Below are positions 32,984 to 41,733 of a DNA stretch of 64,000 nucleotides, piece after piece (the first letter of the stretch is position 1; each line of letters opens with the position of its first letter). The position numbers and the translations under genes were made by a program. Location: contig CAYXPR010000002.1 in NCBI GenBank assembly GCA_964467255.1, forward strand, positions 62,001 to 126,000, written 5' to 3'. This DNA is from CAYXPR01 sp964467255. GTDB lineage: Bacteria > Pseudomonadota > Alphaproteobacteria > Rickettsiales > RGZB01. The notes under the pieces were generated by a model. It ran no database searches. It was not told where the DNA came from and worked only from the letters and a program-made list of their open reading frames with translations.

Positions 32984-33806
32984 GTGCGGCTACGGCTTTG
33001 TGGGTTTCACGAATCAGCTCGCGCAGGCGTTCATGCACATAGCCGTTGCCAGCAATAATGCTGCCGGTTTTAAGCATGTTGCTGCCGCCGTCGATTTCCG
33101 TGACCATACCTTTGGCTTCGCGCACCAACAGGATGCCCGCCGCCATGTCCCATGGCTTTAGGGGCTGATGCCAAAAACCGTCCAACCGGCCGGAGGCCAC
33201 ATACGCCAGTTCCATCGCCGCAGAGCCGCCCACGCGTACACTGGCAACCTTGTTGGATATTTCACGGATGATTTCTGCTTTGGGGCTGGGCACGCCATTG
33301 CGCTTGCGGCCAAAAGAGCCCGTCGCCACCAGTGCTTCGCCCACGTTATTACGAGAAGAGACCATGATGCGGCGGTCGTTTAAGTAAGCGCCCTGCCCGC
33401 GTTCAGCCCAGAAAAGCTCGTTCGAAATGGGGTTGTAGGTTACCGCCGCAACGATATCGGTCTTATCCGGCCCTGAGGTTTTTTCAAGCGCCACGTTCAC
33501 GCAGAAAAACGGAAAGCCATGCAGAAAGTTCGTGGTGCCGTCCAGTGGGTCGATGATGAAGCGGTATTCTTTGTTTTCGCCTTTCAGCTCGCCGCCTTCT
33601 TCCAGCAAAAATCCATACCCAGGGCGGGCTTTGGAAAGCTCGCGCACCAGCGTTTGCTCGGAGCGATGATCGGCAGCGGACACGAAATCGCCCGGGCCTT
33701 TGACCGAAACCTGAAGGTTTTCCACTTCGCCGAAGTCGCGCGCAAGCGCACGCCCTGCTTTGAGGACGGCATCCGTCATCACTTTAATCGTGGCTGACTG
33801 TACCAT
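32976..33806 (-). CDS. suhB: Inositol monophosphatase family protein (SuhB-like)
   Basis: The 276-residue protein has the magnesium-dependent phosphatase motifs: LLEEGGE, IDPLDGTTNFLHGFPFF and the later KPWDMAAGILLVREA. The length is usual. SuhB-type enzymes hydrolyse inositol phosphate and in E. coli also act with the Nus factors on rRNA transcription. The ATG directly abuts the efp stop, and this linkage to a translation gene fits a SuhB-like function, though other substrates are possible. Confidence 0.9.
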   Translation of the reverse strand: MVQSATIKVMTDAVLKAGRALARDFGEVENLQVSVKGPGDFVSAADHRSEQTLVRELSKARPGYGFLLEEGGELKGENKEYRFIIDPLDGTTNFLHGFPFFCVNVALEKTSGPDKTDIVAAVTYNPISNELFWAERGQGAYLNDRRIMVSSRNNVGEALVATGSFGRKRNGVPSPKAEIIREISNKVASVRVGGSAAMELAYVASGRLDGFWHQPLKPWDMAAGILLVREAKGMVTEIDGGSNMLKTGSIIAGNGYVHERLRELIRETHKAVAAQA

Positions 33807-34373
33807 TTAAGCTTTTACCCTTTCCACGTAGCTGCTATCGGCCGTGCGCACGACGATTTTATCGCCCGTGCCAATGAACGGCGGCACCATCACGCGGAGG
33901 CCATTTTCCATTTTGGCGGGTTTGTAAGATGAAGCAGAGGTCTGGCCTTTTACCACCGGCTCGGTCTCTACGATTTTGAGTGCTACGGTTTCCGGCAGCG
34001 TGACGCCAATCGGCTTGCCTTCATAGGTCTGGATGGAAAGAATCATGCCATCCTGCAGGAAGGCAAGGCCATCGCCCAGAATGTCGCGCGAAAGCACGGT
34101 CTGCTCGTAGCTTTCCTGATCCATGATGTGAGCGCCTTCTTCATCGGCATAAAGAAACTGGTAGTTTTTTTCATCAAGCTGAACGCGGTCAATCGATTCA
34201 CCGGAATTGAAGCGGACGTTGGTTTTATTGCCCGCAATCACGTCGCGCATTTCCACCTGATTAAAGGCGCGCAGGTTACCCGGTGTGCGGATTTCGTGCT
34301 TCAGCACGTGCCACAGCTTACCCTGATATTCAATCACCATGCCCATGCGGACCGCAGAACCGTCAATTCTCAT
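33807..34373 (-). CDS. efp: Elongation factor P
   Basis: The 188-residue factor relieves ribosome stalling at proline runs. All three domains are present: GMVIEYQGKLWHVLKHE in the first, SRDILGDGLAFLQDGM in the second, and GDKIVVRTADSSYVERVKA at the end. The modified loop reads IRTPGNLRAF, so the site of the E. coli lysine 34 is asparagine. That excludes EpmA-type beta-lysylation at the usual residue. The upstream region 34374-34479 has no clear feature. Confidence 0.93.
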   Translation of the reverse strand: MRIDGSAVRMGMVIEYQGKLWHVLKHEIRTPGNLRAFNQVEMRDVIAGNKTNVRFNSGESIDRVQLDEKNYQFLYADEEGAHIMDQESYEQTVLSRDILGDGLAFLQDGMILSIQTYEGKPIGVTLPETVALKIVETEPVVKGQTSASSYKPAKMENGLRVMVPPFIGTGDKIVVRTADSSYVERVKA

Positions 34374-34479
34374 ACCTAGTCTCTTTATTCACGATGTTTA
34401 GACTTAAAATAGTCTGGCGGGCAAGATGCCCAAAAATGAGGGCGGAATGTAGCATTAGCACGCCCTAGGGTCAACTGCC

Positions 34480-35118
34480 TTACGCTTTATTGATAGCTGC
34501 GTTCAGTGCTGCAACGCCTGCCGATGGGCCTTTAGGGTGCTGCCAAACCGCTGAAATTGCAGCGATAAAATCAGCACCTGCCTGCACTAATGGTGCACAA
34601 TTGTTGGCATTGATGCCGCCGATGGCCACACACGGAAGCACCGTGTAAGTGCTCCACCATTCCAATATTTCCAGCTCAGCTTTGGATTTTGCAACTTTGG
34701 TGGTGGTGGGATAAAACGCACCGAAGGCGACGTAATCCGCACCGAAATCGCCTGCATCCATCGCCGCCTCGTGGGAATTATAGCAACTCGCGCCGATGAT
34801 AAATTCTTCGCCCACTTCTTCGCGCACTTGAATAATGTCGCCATCCCCCTCACCTAAATGCACGCCATCGGCCCCGCATATTTTGGCAAGCCGAGCGCTG
34901 TCATTCATAATGAAGGCGGCCTCATGTTCATGGCAGATAGGTAAAAGTGCATCGGCAGCGGCGCGGATGTCTTTTTCAGACGCATCTTTCATACGGAGCT
35001 GGAAGCAGCCAATGTCGCCACCCGCGAAGGCATCTTTCAATTGAGCGGTAAATTCCGGCAGCACAAAAGAAGGTGGGCTGATGAGGTACAGACGGCAGCC
35101 TTCTGGTGCTTCTGTCAC
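34480..35118 (-). CDS. thiE: Thiamine-phosphate synthase
   Basis: The 212-residue TIM-barrel enzyme joins the thiazole and pyrimidine parts of thiamine. It starts at GTG. Motifs are FQLRMKDAS, IMNDSARLAKICGADGVHLGEGD, the IIGASCYNSHE turn, YVAFGAFYPTTTK and AIGGINANN. It follows fba by six bases. thiE in the gap-pgk-fba run fits transketolase upstream, which needs thiamine diphosphate. No TPP riboswitch was seen. Confidence 0.93.
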   Translation of the reverse strand: MTEAPEGCRLYLISPPSFVLPEFTAQLKDAFAGGDIGCFQLRMKDASEKDIRAAADALLPICHEHEAAFIMNDSARLAKICGADGVHLGEGDGDIIQVREEVGEEFIIGASCYNSHEAAMDAGDFGADYVAFGAFYPTTTKVAKSKAELEILEWWSTYTVLPCVAIGGINANNCAPLVQAGADFIAAISAVWQHPKGPSAGVAALNAAINKA

Positions 35119-35124
35119 GGCCGC

Positions 35125-36051
35125 TTACGCCTTGCCCTGATAGATGGCGATGATTTTCGCCAGCAGTTCGAGCGCTTCTTCGCGTGGGCGCTGGAAGGTG
35201 TTGCGGCCAATAATGGAGCCGTTACCACCGCCATCGCGGATGCCACGCACGTCGTCAAAGAGCGCGCTTTCTTCTTTGCTTTCACCGCCCGAGAACACCA
35301 CAATGCGGCGACCCGCAAAGCTGGACTGCATCACATGCGCGATGCGGTCTTTCATCGTGGAAATCGGGATTTTTTTGCCTTCATACACTTTCTTTGCGGC
35401 ATCCTGTTCAAGGTGCGCGGTCGGCGGCTTCACCTTAATGATGTTCGCGCCGAGCAATGCAGCCATGTGGGCGGCATAGGCGCAAATATCCATCGCCGTT
35501 TCGCCCTGCTTGCTGATTTTGTTCCCGCGCGGGTAGGACCAGATGACCACGGCCAGGCCGCGTGATTTGGCTTCTTTGCCCATTTCGCGGATTTCTTCCA
35601 TCATGTCAAACGCAGCGCCGGAGCCAGGGTAAATGGTGAAGCCGATGGCGGAGCAGCCGAGGCGCAGCGCATCATCCACACTGCCGGTGATGGCTTGGTT
35701 TGGTGGCGTCGCTTCATCGAGCGAATTCGAGCTGTTTACTTTTAAAATGAGCGGAATGGAACCGGCGAACGTGTCGGCGCCGCATTCCAGCATACCGAGC
35801 GGCGCGGCATAGGCAGAAAGCCCTGCATCAATCGCCAGCTTGAAATGATATTGTGGGTCATACGCATCAGGGTTCGGGCCGAAGCTGCGCGCAGGGCCGT
35901 GTTCGAAGCCTTGGTCGACCGGCAGAATCACCAGCTTGCCGGTGCCGCCGAGCTTGCCTTCCATAAGGATGCGGGCGAGATTCGCCTTCGTACCGGGATT
36001 ATCGCTTTCGTAGTAGGAAAGAATTTCCTGCACTTTACGCGTAATTTTCAT
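35125..36051 (-). CDS. fbaB: Class I fructose-bisphosphate aldolase (FbaB/DhnA type)
   Basis: The 308-residue protein is of the archaeal-type class I aldolase family. It opens the barrel with KLVILPVDQGFEHGP, has VIWSYPRG, and carries IIKVKPPTAHLE, whose lysine should form the Schiff base. GRNTFQRPREEAL is the phosphate-binding end. It splits fructose 1,6-bisphosphate, or makes it in gluconeogenesis. The start is one base from the pgk stop. Confidence 0.92.
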   Translation of the reverse strand: MKITRKVQEILSYYESDNPGTKANLARILMEGKLGGTGKLVILPVDQGFEHGPARSFGPNPDAYDPQYHFKLAIDAGLSAYAAPLGMLECGADTFAGSIPLILKVNSSNSLDEATPPNQAITGSVDDALRLGCSAIGFTIYPGSGAAFDMMEEIREMGKEAKSRGLAVVIWSYPRGNKISKQGETAMDICAYAAHMAALLGANIIKVKPPTAHLEQDAAKKVYEGKKIPISTMKDRIAHVMQSSFAGRRIVVFSGGESKEESALFDDVRGIRDGGGNGSIIGRNTFQRPREEALELLAKIIAIYQGKA

Positions 36052-36052
36052 G

Positions 36053-37294
36053 TTACACCCCCATCGCTTTGAGTTGAGTCGTCTGATCTTGTTTTAATAC
36101 TTTTACACCGGGCAAATCTTTGCCTTCCAGCCATTCCAAAAACGCGCCGCCTGCCGTGGATACATAGGAAAGGCGGTGCTTGAATCCCGCGCCCGCAAGT
36201 GCAGAAATCACATCGCCGCCACCCGCCACGCTGATGAGCTTTTCCTGACGCGTGAGGCTTGCCACCGTGCGAGCGAGCGACACAGAACCCGTGTTAAATG
36301 GCGGGAATTCAAACGCGCCCAGCGGGCCGTTCCACACCATGGTTTTGCAGCGGCGCAATTCGCGCGCAATCTCGGCAATTGTTTCCGGCCCTAAGTCGAG
36401 AATCATGCCGGTTTTTGGCATATCGTCGATGTCATACACTTCACACTCGGCATATTCTTTCAGCTCGCGCGCCACCACCACATCCTTCGGCAGGATAATG
36501 TTGCAGCCGTTGCGCTTTGCCGTGTTCATGATTTTGATGGCAGTGGATTTAAGTTCCTTCTCGCACAGCGAATCGCCCACTTCATAGCCTTGTGCATGCA
36601 AAAACGTGTTCGCCATGCCGCCGCCGATGGCGAGCATGTCTACCTTGCCAACGAGGTTCTCGAGCAGGTCGAGCTTGGTGGAAACTTTCGAGCCGCCGAC
36701 CACCGCACCAAACGGGCGGCGCGGCGTGCCAATGATATTCTCGAGACTTTCGATTTCTTCCTGCAGCAGCAGGCCGGCATAAGATGGCAGGTAAGACGTG
36801 ATGCCTACCACCGACGCATGAATGCGGTGCGAGCAGGAAAGCGTGTCGTTTACATAAAACTCGCCGAGCTTCGCAAGCTGCTTGGTGAACTTGGCTTCGT
36901 TCTTTTCTTCACCTTTGTGGAAGCGTAAATTTTCGAGTAGCAGAATTTCACCGTCTTTGAGTTTATCAACCGCGCCTTCGGCTTCTGCCCCGATGCAATC
37001 AAGCGCGAATTTAATTTCCTTACCGCCGAGCGCCTGACTTAAGGCATTGGTGAGTGGTGCAAGGGACATATCGCGCACGAACTCACCCTTGGGGCGGCCA
37101 AAATGCGATAAAAGAATCACGCGGGCACCTTTGCTGCACAGAGCTTCCAGCGTGGGTTTCAGCGCGGTAATGCGCGTATCGTCCGACACTTTGCCATGCT
37201 GCATCGGCACGTTTAAATCCACACGCACCAGCACACGCTTGCCTTTGAGAGGCTGCTTTTTAATCAGAATATCGAGGGTGCGGAGCTTACTCAT
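36053..37294 (-). CDS. pgk: Phosphoglycerate kinase
   Basis: The 413-residue glycolytic kinase transfers phosphate between 1,3-bisphosphoglycerate and ADP. KRVLVRVDLNVPM, SHFGRPKGEF, the CIGAEAEG region, AVVGGSKVSTKLDLLENL and the hinge and nucleotide block (VSVAGGGDVISAL) are all intact. It lies between gap and fba with gaps of six bases and one base, so it is tightly co-transcribed. Confidence 0.97.
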   Translation of the reverse strand: MSKLRTLDILIKKQPLKGKRVLVRVDLNVPMQHGKVSDDTRITALKPTLEALCSKGARVILLSHFGRPKGEFVRDMSLAPLTNALSQALGGKEIKFALDCIGAEAEGAVDKLKDGEILLLENLRFHKGEEKNEAKFTKQLAKLGEFYVNDTLSCSHRIHASVVGITSYLPSYAGLLLQEEIESLENIIGTPRRPFGAVVGGSKVSTKLDLLENLVGKVDMLAIGGGMANTFLHAQGYEVGDSLCEKELKSTAIKIMNTAKRNGCNIILPKDVVVARELKEYAECEVYDIDDMPKTGMILDLGPETIAEIARELRRCKTMVWNGPLGAFEFPPFNTGSVSLARTVASLTRQEKLISVAGGGDVISALAGAGFKHRLSYVSTAGGAFLEWLEGKDLPGVKVLKQDQTTQLKAMGV

Positions 37295-37300
37295 GATGCC

Positions 37301-38317
37301 TTACAATTTCTGGCTCATGCGGGCAGCCAAGTCGAGCATGCGCACGGAGAAGCCCCATTCATTATCATACCACGCTGCCACGCGCACAAAGTTATCGCCC
37401 ACCACATAGGTCTGCGTGGCATCGAAAATAGAACTGTGCGAATCGTGGTTGAAATCTACCGACACCAGCGGCTCATCCACATAGCGCAAAATGCCTTTCA
37501 AGCTACCTTCAGCGGCTTTTTTCATGGCGGCGTTGATGGCATCTTTCTTCACTGGCTTTTCCGCCGTGAAAGTTAAATCCACCATCGACACGTTCGGGGT
37601 CGGCACGCGCACGGCAACACCGTCGAGCTTGCCTTTGAGCGCCGGAATCACCATACCGAGCGCACTTGCTGCACCCGTGGTGGTTGGAATCATGGAAAGC
37701 GCGGCCGCACGGGCACGGCGCAGATCTTTATGCGAACCATCCAGAATATTCTGGTCGTTGGTGTAGGCGTGAATCGTGGTCATGAAGCCTGAGGTAATGC
37801 CGCAGCTTTCAAGCAACACTTTGGCAACCGGTGCTAAGCAATTTGTGGTGCAGGAGCCGATGGATACCACCTGATGTTCTTTTTTAAGCGCGTCTTCATT
37901 CACACCGCATACAATCATGCTATCAGCATCTTTTGATGGGGCAGAAATAATGACTTTCTTTGCGCCGCCAACGAGGTGTTTGGCCGCATCGGCGCGTGCG
38001 GTGAATTTGCCCGTGCATTCCAACACTACGTCTACGCCAGCGGATTTCCAGTCAATCTTTTCCGGCTCGCGCTGTTTGAAGAGTTTGATTTTTTTGCCGT
38101 TGATGGTGAGGCTGTCGTCCGTGCCGGACACTTCGGCATTAAATACACCATGCACGGAATCGTATTTCAGCAAGTGAACGTGGCGGCTGGTTTCCGCAGG
38201 GCCGTTCACGGCAACGATTTCAACATCCTTACGGTTTGCTTCAATATAATGGCGCAGCACGCACAAACCGATGCGACCCAAACCACTGATACCGACTTTC
38301 ACCGCCACGGCTGCCAC
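37301..38317 (-). CDS. gap: Glyceraldehyde-3-phosphate dehydrogenase (type I)
   Basis: The 338-residue enzyme starts at GTG. The NAD-binding motif VGISGLGRIGLCVLR opens it, and the catalytic cysteine is in SIGSCTTNCLAP. HAYTNDQNILDG and YDNEWGFSVRMLDL are conserved. It oxidises glyceraldehyde 3-phosphate with phosphate in glycolysis or runs in reverse. It follows tkt by ten bases. Confidence 0.97.
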   Translation of the reverse strand: MAAVAVKVGISGLGRIGLCVLRHYIEANRKDVEIVAVNGPAETSRHVHLLKYDSVHGVFNAEVSGTDDSLTINGKKIKLFKQREPEKIDWKSAGVDVVLECTGKFTARADAAKHLVGGAKKVIISAPSKDADSMIVCGVNEDALKKEHQVVSIGSCTTNCLAPVAKVLLESCGITSGFMTTIHAYTNDQNILDGSHKDLRRARAAALSMIPTTTGAASALGMVIPALKGKLDGVAVRVPTPNVSMVDLTFTAEKPVKKDAINAAMKKAAEGSLKGILRYVDEPLVSVDFNHDSHSSIFDATQTYVVGDNFVRVAAWYDNEWGFSVRMLDLAARMSQKL

Positions 38318-38327
38318 GCTCCCTTAA

Positions 38328-40340
38328 TTACTTACCGAGTTTCTTTTTAATCTGCGCCACGACATTTTCTGCCGTGATGCCGAAATGTTTGTAGAGTTCT
38401 TCCGCAGGTGCTGATTCGCCAAAGCTGTTCATGCCCACGAAAATCCCGTCAGCGCCAATATAGCGCTCCCAGCCGAATTTTGCAGCAGCTTCTACGGCAC
38501 AACGCACAGGCGCGGCACCAATCACTTCTTTTTTATAGGCTTCGGACTGTTTTTCAAACAGTTCCCAGCTTGGCATGGATACCACGCGGGCGCCGATGCC
38601 ATCGGCTTCCAGCTTTTCCTGCGCAGCAAGCGCGAGGCTGATTTCAGAGCCGGTGGAGAAAATAACAGCCTGTTCTTTTGCTTTCGCCGGAGAGAGCACA
38701 TAAGCACCCTTGGCGGTCACATTTTCATCCGTATGCTTCACGCGTACGGTCGGCAGGTTCTGGCGGGTCAGCACCAGCATGGATGGGCCAGAAGCGTGCT
38801 CAAGCGCCACTTCCCAGCTTTCCGCCGTTTCCACACCATCTGCCGGACGCAGAACCAACAAATTCGGAATCGCACGGCAGGCAGAAAGATGTTCCACTGG
38901 CTGGTGCGTGGGGCCGTCTTCACCGAGGCCGATTGAATCGTGCGTCATCACAAACACCACACGCTGCTTCATGAGCGCAGCAAGGCGAATGGAAGGACGG
39001 CAATAATCGGTGAACACAAAGAAGGTGCCGCCGAAAGGAATGATGCCACCATGCAGCGCCATGCCATTCATGGCGGCGCACATGCCGTGCTCGCGCACGC
39101 CATAGTAAATGTAATTGCCGGAGAAATCGGTTTTGGTAACCGGCTTCGTGCCGCCTGCCTTGGTGTTGTTCGAGCCCGTTAAATCCGCCGAACCACCAAT
39201 CAGTTCCGGTACTACAGGCACCAGTGCATCCAGCGCATTACCGGAGCATTTACGCGTAGCTTCCTTCGGCTTGGTTTCAGAGATTTTTGCTTTCATCTGG
39301 CTGATAACCTGCTTTGCTTCAGGCGGAAGTTTGCCTGCCTGCGTGCGGTCAAATTCCGATTTTTTCTTTGCATCCATTTTCTGGTGACGCTCTTCCCACG
39401 CTTTAAATTCCTTCGCACCTTTGCTGCCCACTGCGCGCCAGCTGGAGAGAATGTCCTGCGGAATTTCAAACGGCGCATGATTCCATTCGAGCTTGGCACG
39501 TGCGCCTTCAATTTCTTCCTTACCGAGCGGTGAACCGTGGCAACCCGCCGTGCCCGCCTTTTTCGGCGCGCCATAGCCGATGGTGGTGCGGCATGCAATC
39601 ATGGACGGTTTTTCAGACTTCTGCGCCTTCCAGATGGCAGCGCGGATTTCTTCTACCTTGTGGCCGTTAATGGCCTGCACCTGCCAACCGCATGCTTCAA
39701 AACGCTTGAGCTGGTCGTCGGAAACCGAAAGGCTCGTAGGGCCATCGATGGAAATTTGGTTGTCGTCAAACAGCACAACCAGCTTGGAAAGGCCAAGGTG
39801 ACCTGCCATGGAAATTGCTTCGTGGCTGATGCCTTCCATAAGGCAGCCATCGCCTGCAATCACATAGGTTTTATGGTTTACGACTTCTTCGCCATAACGC
39901 GCGGCGAGCAATTTTTCAGCCAGCGCCATGCCTACGGCATTGGCAATCCCCTGCCCCAAGGGGCCGGTCGTGGTTTCAATACCCGCGGCATAACCATGCT
40001 CGGGGTGACCTGCCGTGCGCGCATGCAGCTGGCGGAATTTTTTGATTTCATCGAGTGTGATGTCTTCATAGCCCGTGAGGTACAGCAGCGAATAGAGCAG
40101 CATGGAGCCGTGGCCTGCGGAAAGCACAAAACGGTCGCGGTCTGCCCAGTTCGGGTTTTTGGGGTCAAATTTCAGGAATTCAGAGAACAGAACCGTCGCG
40201 ACATCTGCCATGCCCATTGGCATACCCGGGTGGCCGGAATTTGCTTTTTCCACGGCATCCATGGAAAGGGCGCGAATGGCGTTTGCCATCTCACGGTAAG
40301 AAACAGCCTGCGCTGCCGTTTTGGTGCTGTGTGATTCCAC
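38328..40340 (-). CDS. tkt: Transketolase
   Basis: The start is taken as GTG at 40340, with AGGCGGA just upstream, giving 670 residues, the usual length; the open frame runs 24 codons further and an ATG lies 17 codons downstream. The enzyme uses thiamine diphosphate to move two-carbon units in the pentose phosphate pathway. Seen are NSGHPGMPMG, the GDGCLMEGISHEA thiamine-diphosphate motif, GYGAPKKAGTAGCHG, and the pyrimidine-domain SIGLGEDGPTHQPVEH. It heads the central-carbon run. Confidence 0.96.
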   Translation of the reverse strand: MESHSTKTAAQAVSYREMANAIRALSMDAVEKANSGHPGMPMGMADVATVLFSEFLKFDPKNPNWADRDRFVLSAGHGSMLLYSLLYLTGYEDITLDEIKKFRQLHARTAGHPEHGYAAGIETTTGPLGQGIANAVGMALAEKLLAARYGEEVVNHKTYVIAGDGCLMEGISHEAISMAGHLGLSKLVVLFDDNQISIDGPTSLSVSDDQLKRFEACGWQVQAINGHKVEEIRAAIWKAQKSEKPSMIACRTTIGYGAPKKAGTAGCHGSPLGKEEIEGARAKLEWNHAPFEIPQDILSSWRAVGSKGAKEFKAWEERHQKMDAKKKSEFDRTQAGKLPPEAKQVISQMKAKISETKPKEATRKCSGNALDALVPVVPELIGGSADLTGSNNTKAGGTKPVTKTDFSGNYIYYGVREHGMCAAMNGMALHGGIIPFGGTFFVFTDYCRPSIRLAALMKQRVVFVMTHDSIGLGEDGPTHQPVEHLSACRAIPNLLVLRPADGVETAESWEVALEHASGPSMLVLTRQNLPTVRVKHTDENVTAKGAYVLSPAKAKEQAVIFSTGSEISLALAAQEKLEADGIGARVVSMPSWELFEKQSEAYKKEVIGAAPVRCAVEAAAKFGWERYIGADGIFVGMNSFGESAPAEELYKHFGITAENVVAQIKKKLGK

Positions 40341-40449
40341 GTTCCGCCTGACTTTGTTTCGCTGTGCTTCGGGAGCTTGATTCTGAGTTCGGGGATATAG
40401 CGGAAATATCACATGCTGACAATGGCTTTTATTGCGTTTTGACTATTAT

Positions 40450-40986
40450 TCAGGGCGCTTCTGTGCCTCCCTCGCTAAAAGAGGCTGAAACCCTAAGATT
40501 TCCAACCGGTTTTATCAACGCCAATCCTGCCTTTAAACGGGTTAACTCCCCCTTGGCCAAAGGGGATAATTCTTTTTTGCCCAGCATCTGCACATCTATC
40601 AACCAAAACGGCCATTGTTTATAAATGCAGATGTTGAACACTTCACGCTTGGCGTTTATTTGCCGTAAACTTTCAACCAAGCACCCGTATTCAGCCTCGT
40701 TACGCTGCTGCCATGCATCGTCGCGATATGACTTACGAGCATAGGCTTCGCGCCCATCGGGATTTGCCGCGCGCAGGTCAGGAATGCCAAACTTCACGGT
40801 ATAGAGCCAGCGCGCATGGAGACCCGCTGAATGTTCGTCCGCCGTGATATAATTTCGCGACAGCAGGATATCAAGCGGCTCTGACGTCATACCCAATCGA
40901 TGCTTTTGTGCCAGTTCCGGCGTGCCTTTATCGTATGTGGGGCGTTTGATTGCCGGACGCCCCCTTCTTTTTGTAAACATCCCCAT
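40450..40986 (-). CDS. Hypothetical protein
   Basis: I do not recognise this 178-residue protein. The ATG at 40986 has GAGG eight bases upstream. The N terminus is basic (KRRGRPAIKRPTYDKGTPEL) and may bind nucleic acid. The middle holds YITADEHSAGLHARWLYTV and many aromatic residues. There is no signal peptide. Similar short proteins with a GRP-rich start occur in alphaproteobacteria. It lies 73 bases upstream of no known partner, beside another orphan gene on the same strand. Confidence 0.65.
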   Translation of the reverse strand: MGMFTKRRGRPAIKRPTYDKGTPELAQKHRLGMTSEPLDILLSRNYITADEHSAGLHARWLYTVKFGIPDLRAANPDGREAYARKSYRDDAWQQRNEAEYGCLVESLRQINAKREVFNICIYKQWPFWLIDVQMLGKKELSPLAKGELTRLKAGLALIKPVGNLRVSASFSEGGTEAP

Positions 40987-41059
40987 AAAATACGCCTCGC
41001 TTTATTTACGATAAATCATAATATTTATACTATGCCCACTCTGGTCAAAAACTCAATAA

Positions 41060-41521
41060 TCAACCTGTAATTGATTTTTTATTTTTAGTGGCGGCTGAAG
41101 ACCTTAGGTCGCGGCGCTCCGCACTCGCCATACGCCGCTGACGCTTGATTTGCCTGAGCTCATCCTTGCGCCACGCACAGCCACGGGCAATGGCTTCTTT
41201 TGCTTTCTGCCTTATATAGAGCGGGTCAAACCCCGCCATAAGGCAGGTCGCCGAAAAATCCGGGCTCAGCCCCGAAAGCCAACTGATGGCCTGCGCCCGC
41301 TCAAACTTCATTTCTGGTTTTTTTGACTCACTCCCCGCATCCATCAGCGCCTGCGTAATCACCGCGCGCCACAAAGCCCTTTCGCCTAAAGCAGCTCCGC
41401 CATCACATACCTCCGACCCCACCACTCCATCATGAACAAAGGAATGAATATCTTCCTTAAATGCAGCCTCTGACTTTGCTGCCAATCTGTCACGCGTTGT
41501 GGCACTTTTTTTCTGCTTCAT
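41060..41521 (-). CDS. Hypothetical basic protein
   Basis: From the ATG at 41521 (GGAGG five bases upstream) the product has 153 residues; an in-frame GTG two codons earlier overlaps the ribosome site. The pattern LWRAVITQALMDA, then AQAISWLSGLSPDFSATC and GFDPLYIRQKAKEAI, resembles a conserved alphaproteobacterial group that I cannot name. The C terminus is very basic (RQIKRQRRMASAERR) and suggests nucleic-acid binding. Its position beside the 178-residue orphan gene suggests co-expression. Confidence 0.65.
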   Translation of the reverse strand: MKQKKSATTRDRLAAKSEAAFKEDIHSFVHDGVVGSEVCDGGAALGERALWRAVITQALMDAGSESKKPEMKFERAQAISWLSGLSPDFSATCLMAGFDPLYIRQKAKEAIARGCAWRKDELRQIKRQRRMASAERRDLRSSAATKNKKSITG

Positions 41522-41591
41522 TCCCACCTCCGAATGTATATTTAAGGTTGTGTAGACTATTCTTTAAGTTTTTTTTGGGCAATTATTATTT

Positions 41592-41607
41592 TTATGATTA
41601 ATCATAA
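41592..41607. promoter_or_regulatory. 16-base perfect palindrome upstream of gltX
   Basis: TTATGATTAATCATAA lies in the divergent region between the 153-residue gene and gltX. It contains the same 13 bases found at 710-722. The region 41528-41733 otherwise has only an AT-rich stretch. Confidence 0.4.
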
Positions 41608-41733
41608 TTTTTTATCTTCCCCTTCCCTGTTTTATCCGGTAAGGCGGCCCGAAAAGATGCCTTGTTTTACGCGCCCGATGCCGTTATAAATCGCCCCACG
41701 TTTTTACTTCACAAAATGGCAGTTCAAAGATTC

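Noticed and set aside
34423..34470. Hairpin between efp and thiE (GGGCA-TCT-TGCCC) as a terminator
   Set aside because: No T-run follows on the minus strand, and the operon order argues for read-through.
34374..35124. TPP riboswitch before thiE
   Set aside because: thiE follows fba by six bases and has no leader long enough for one.
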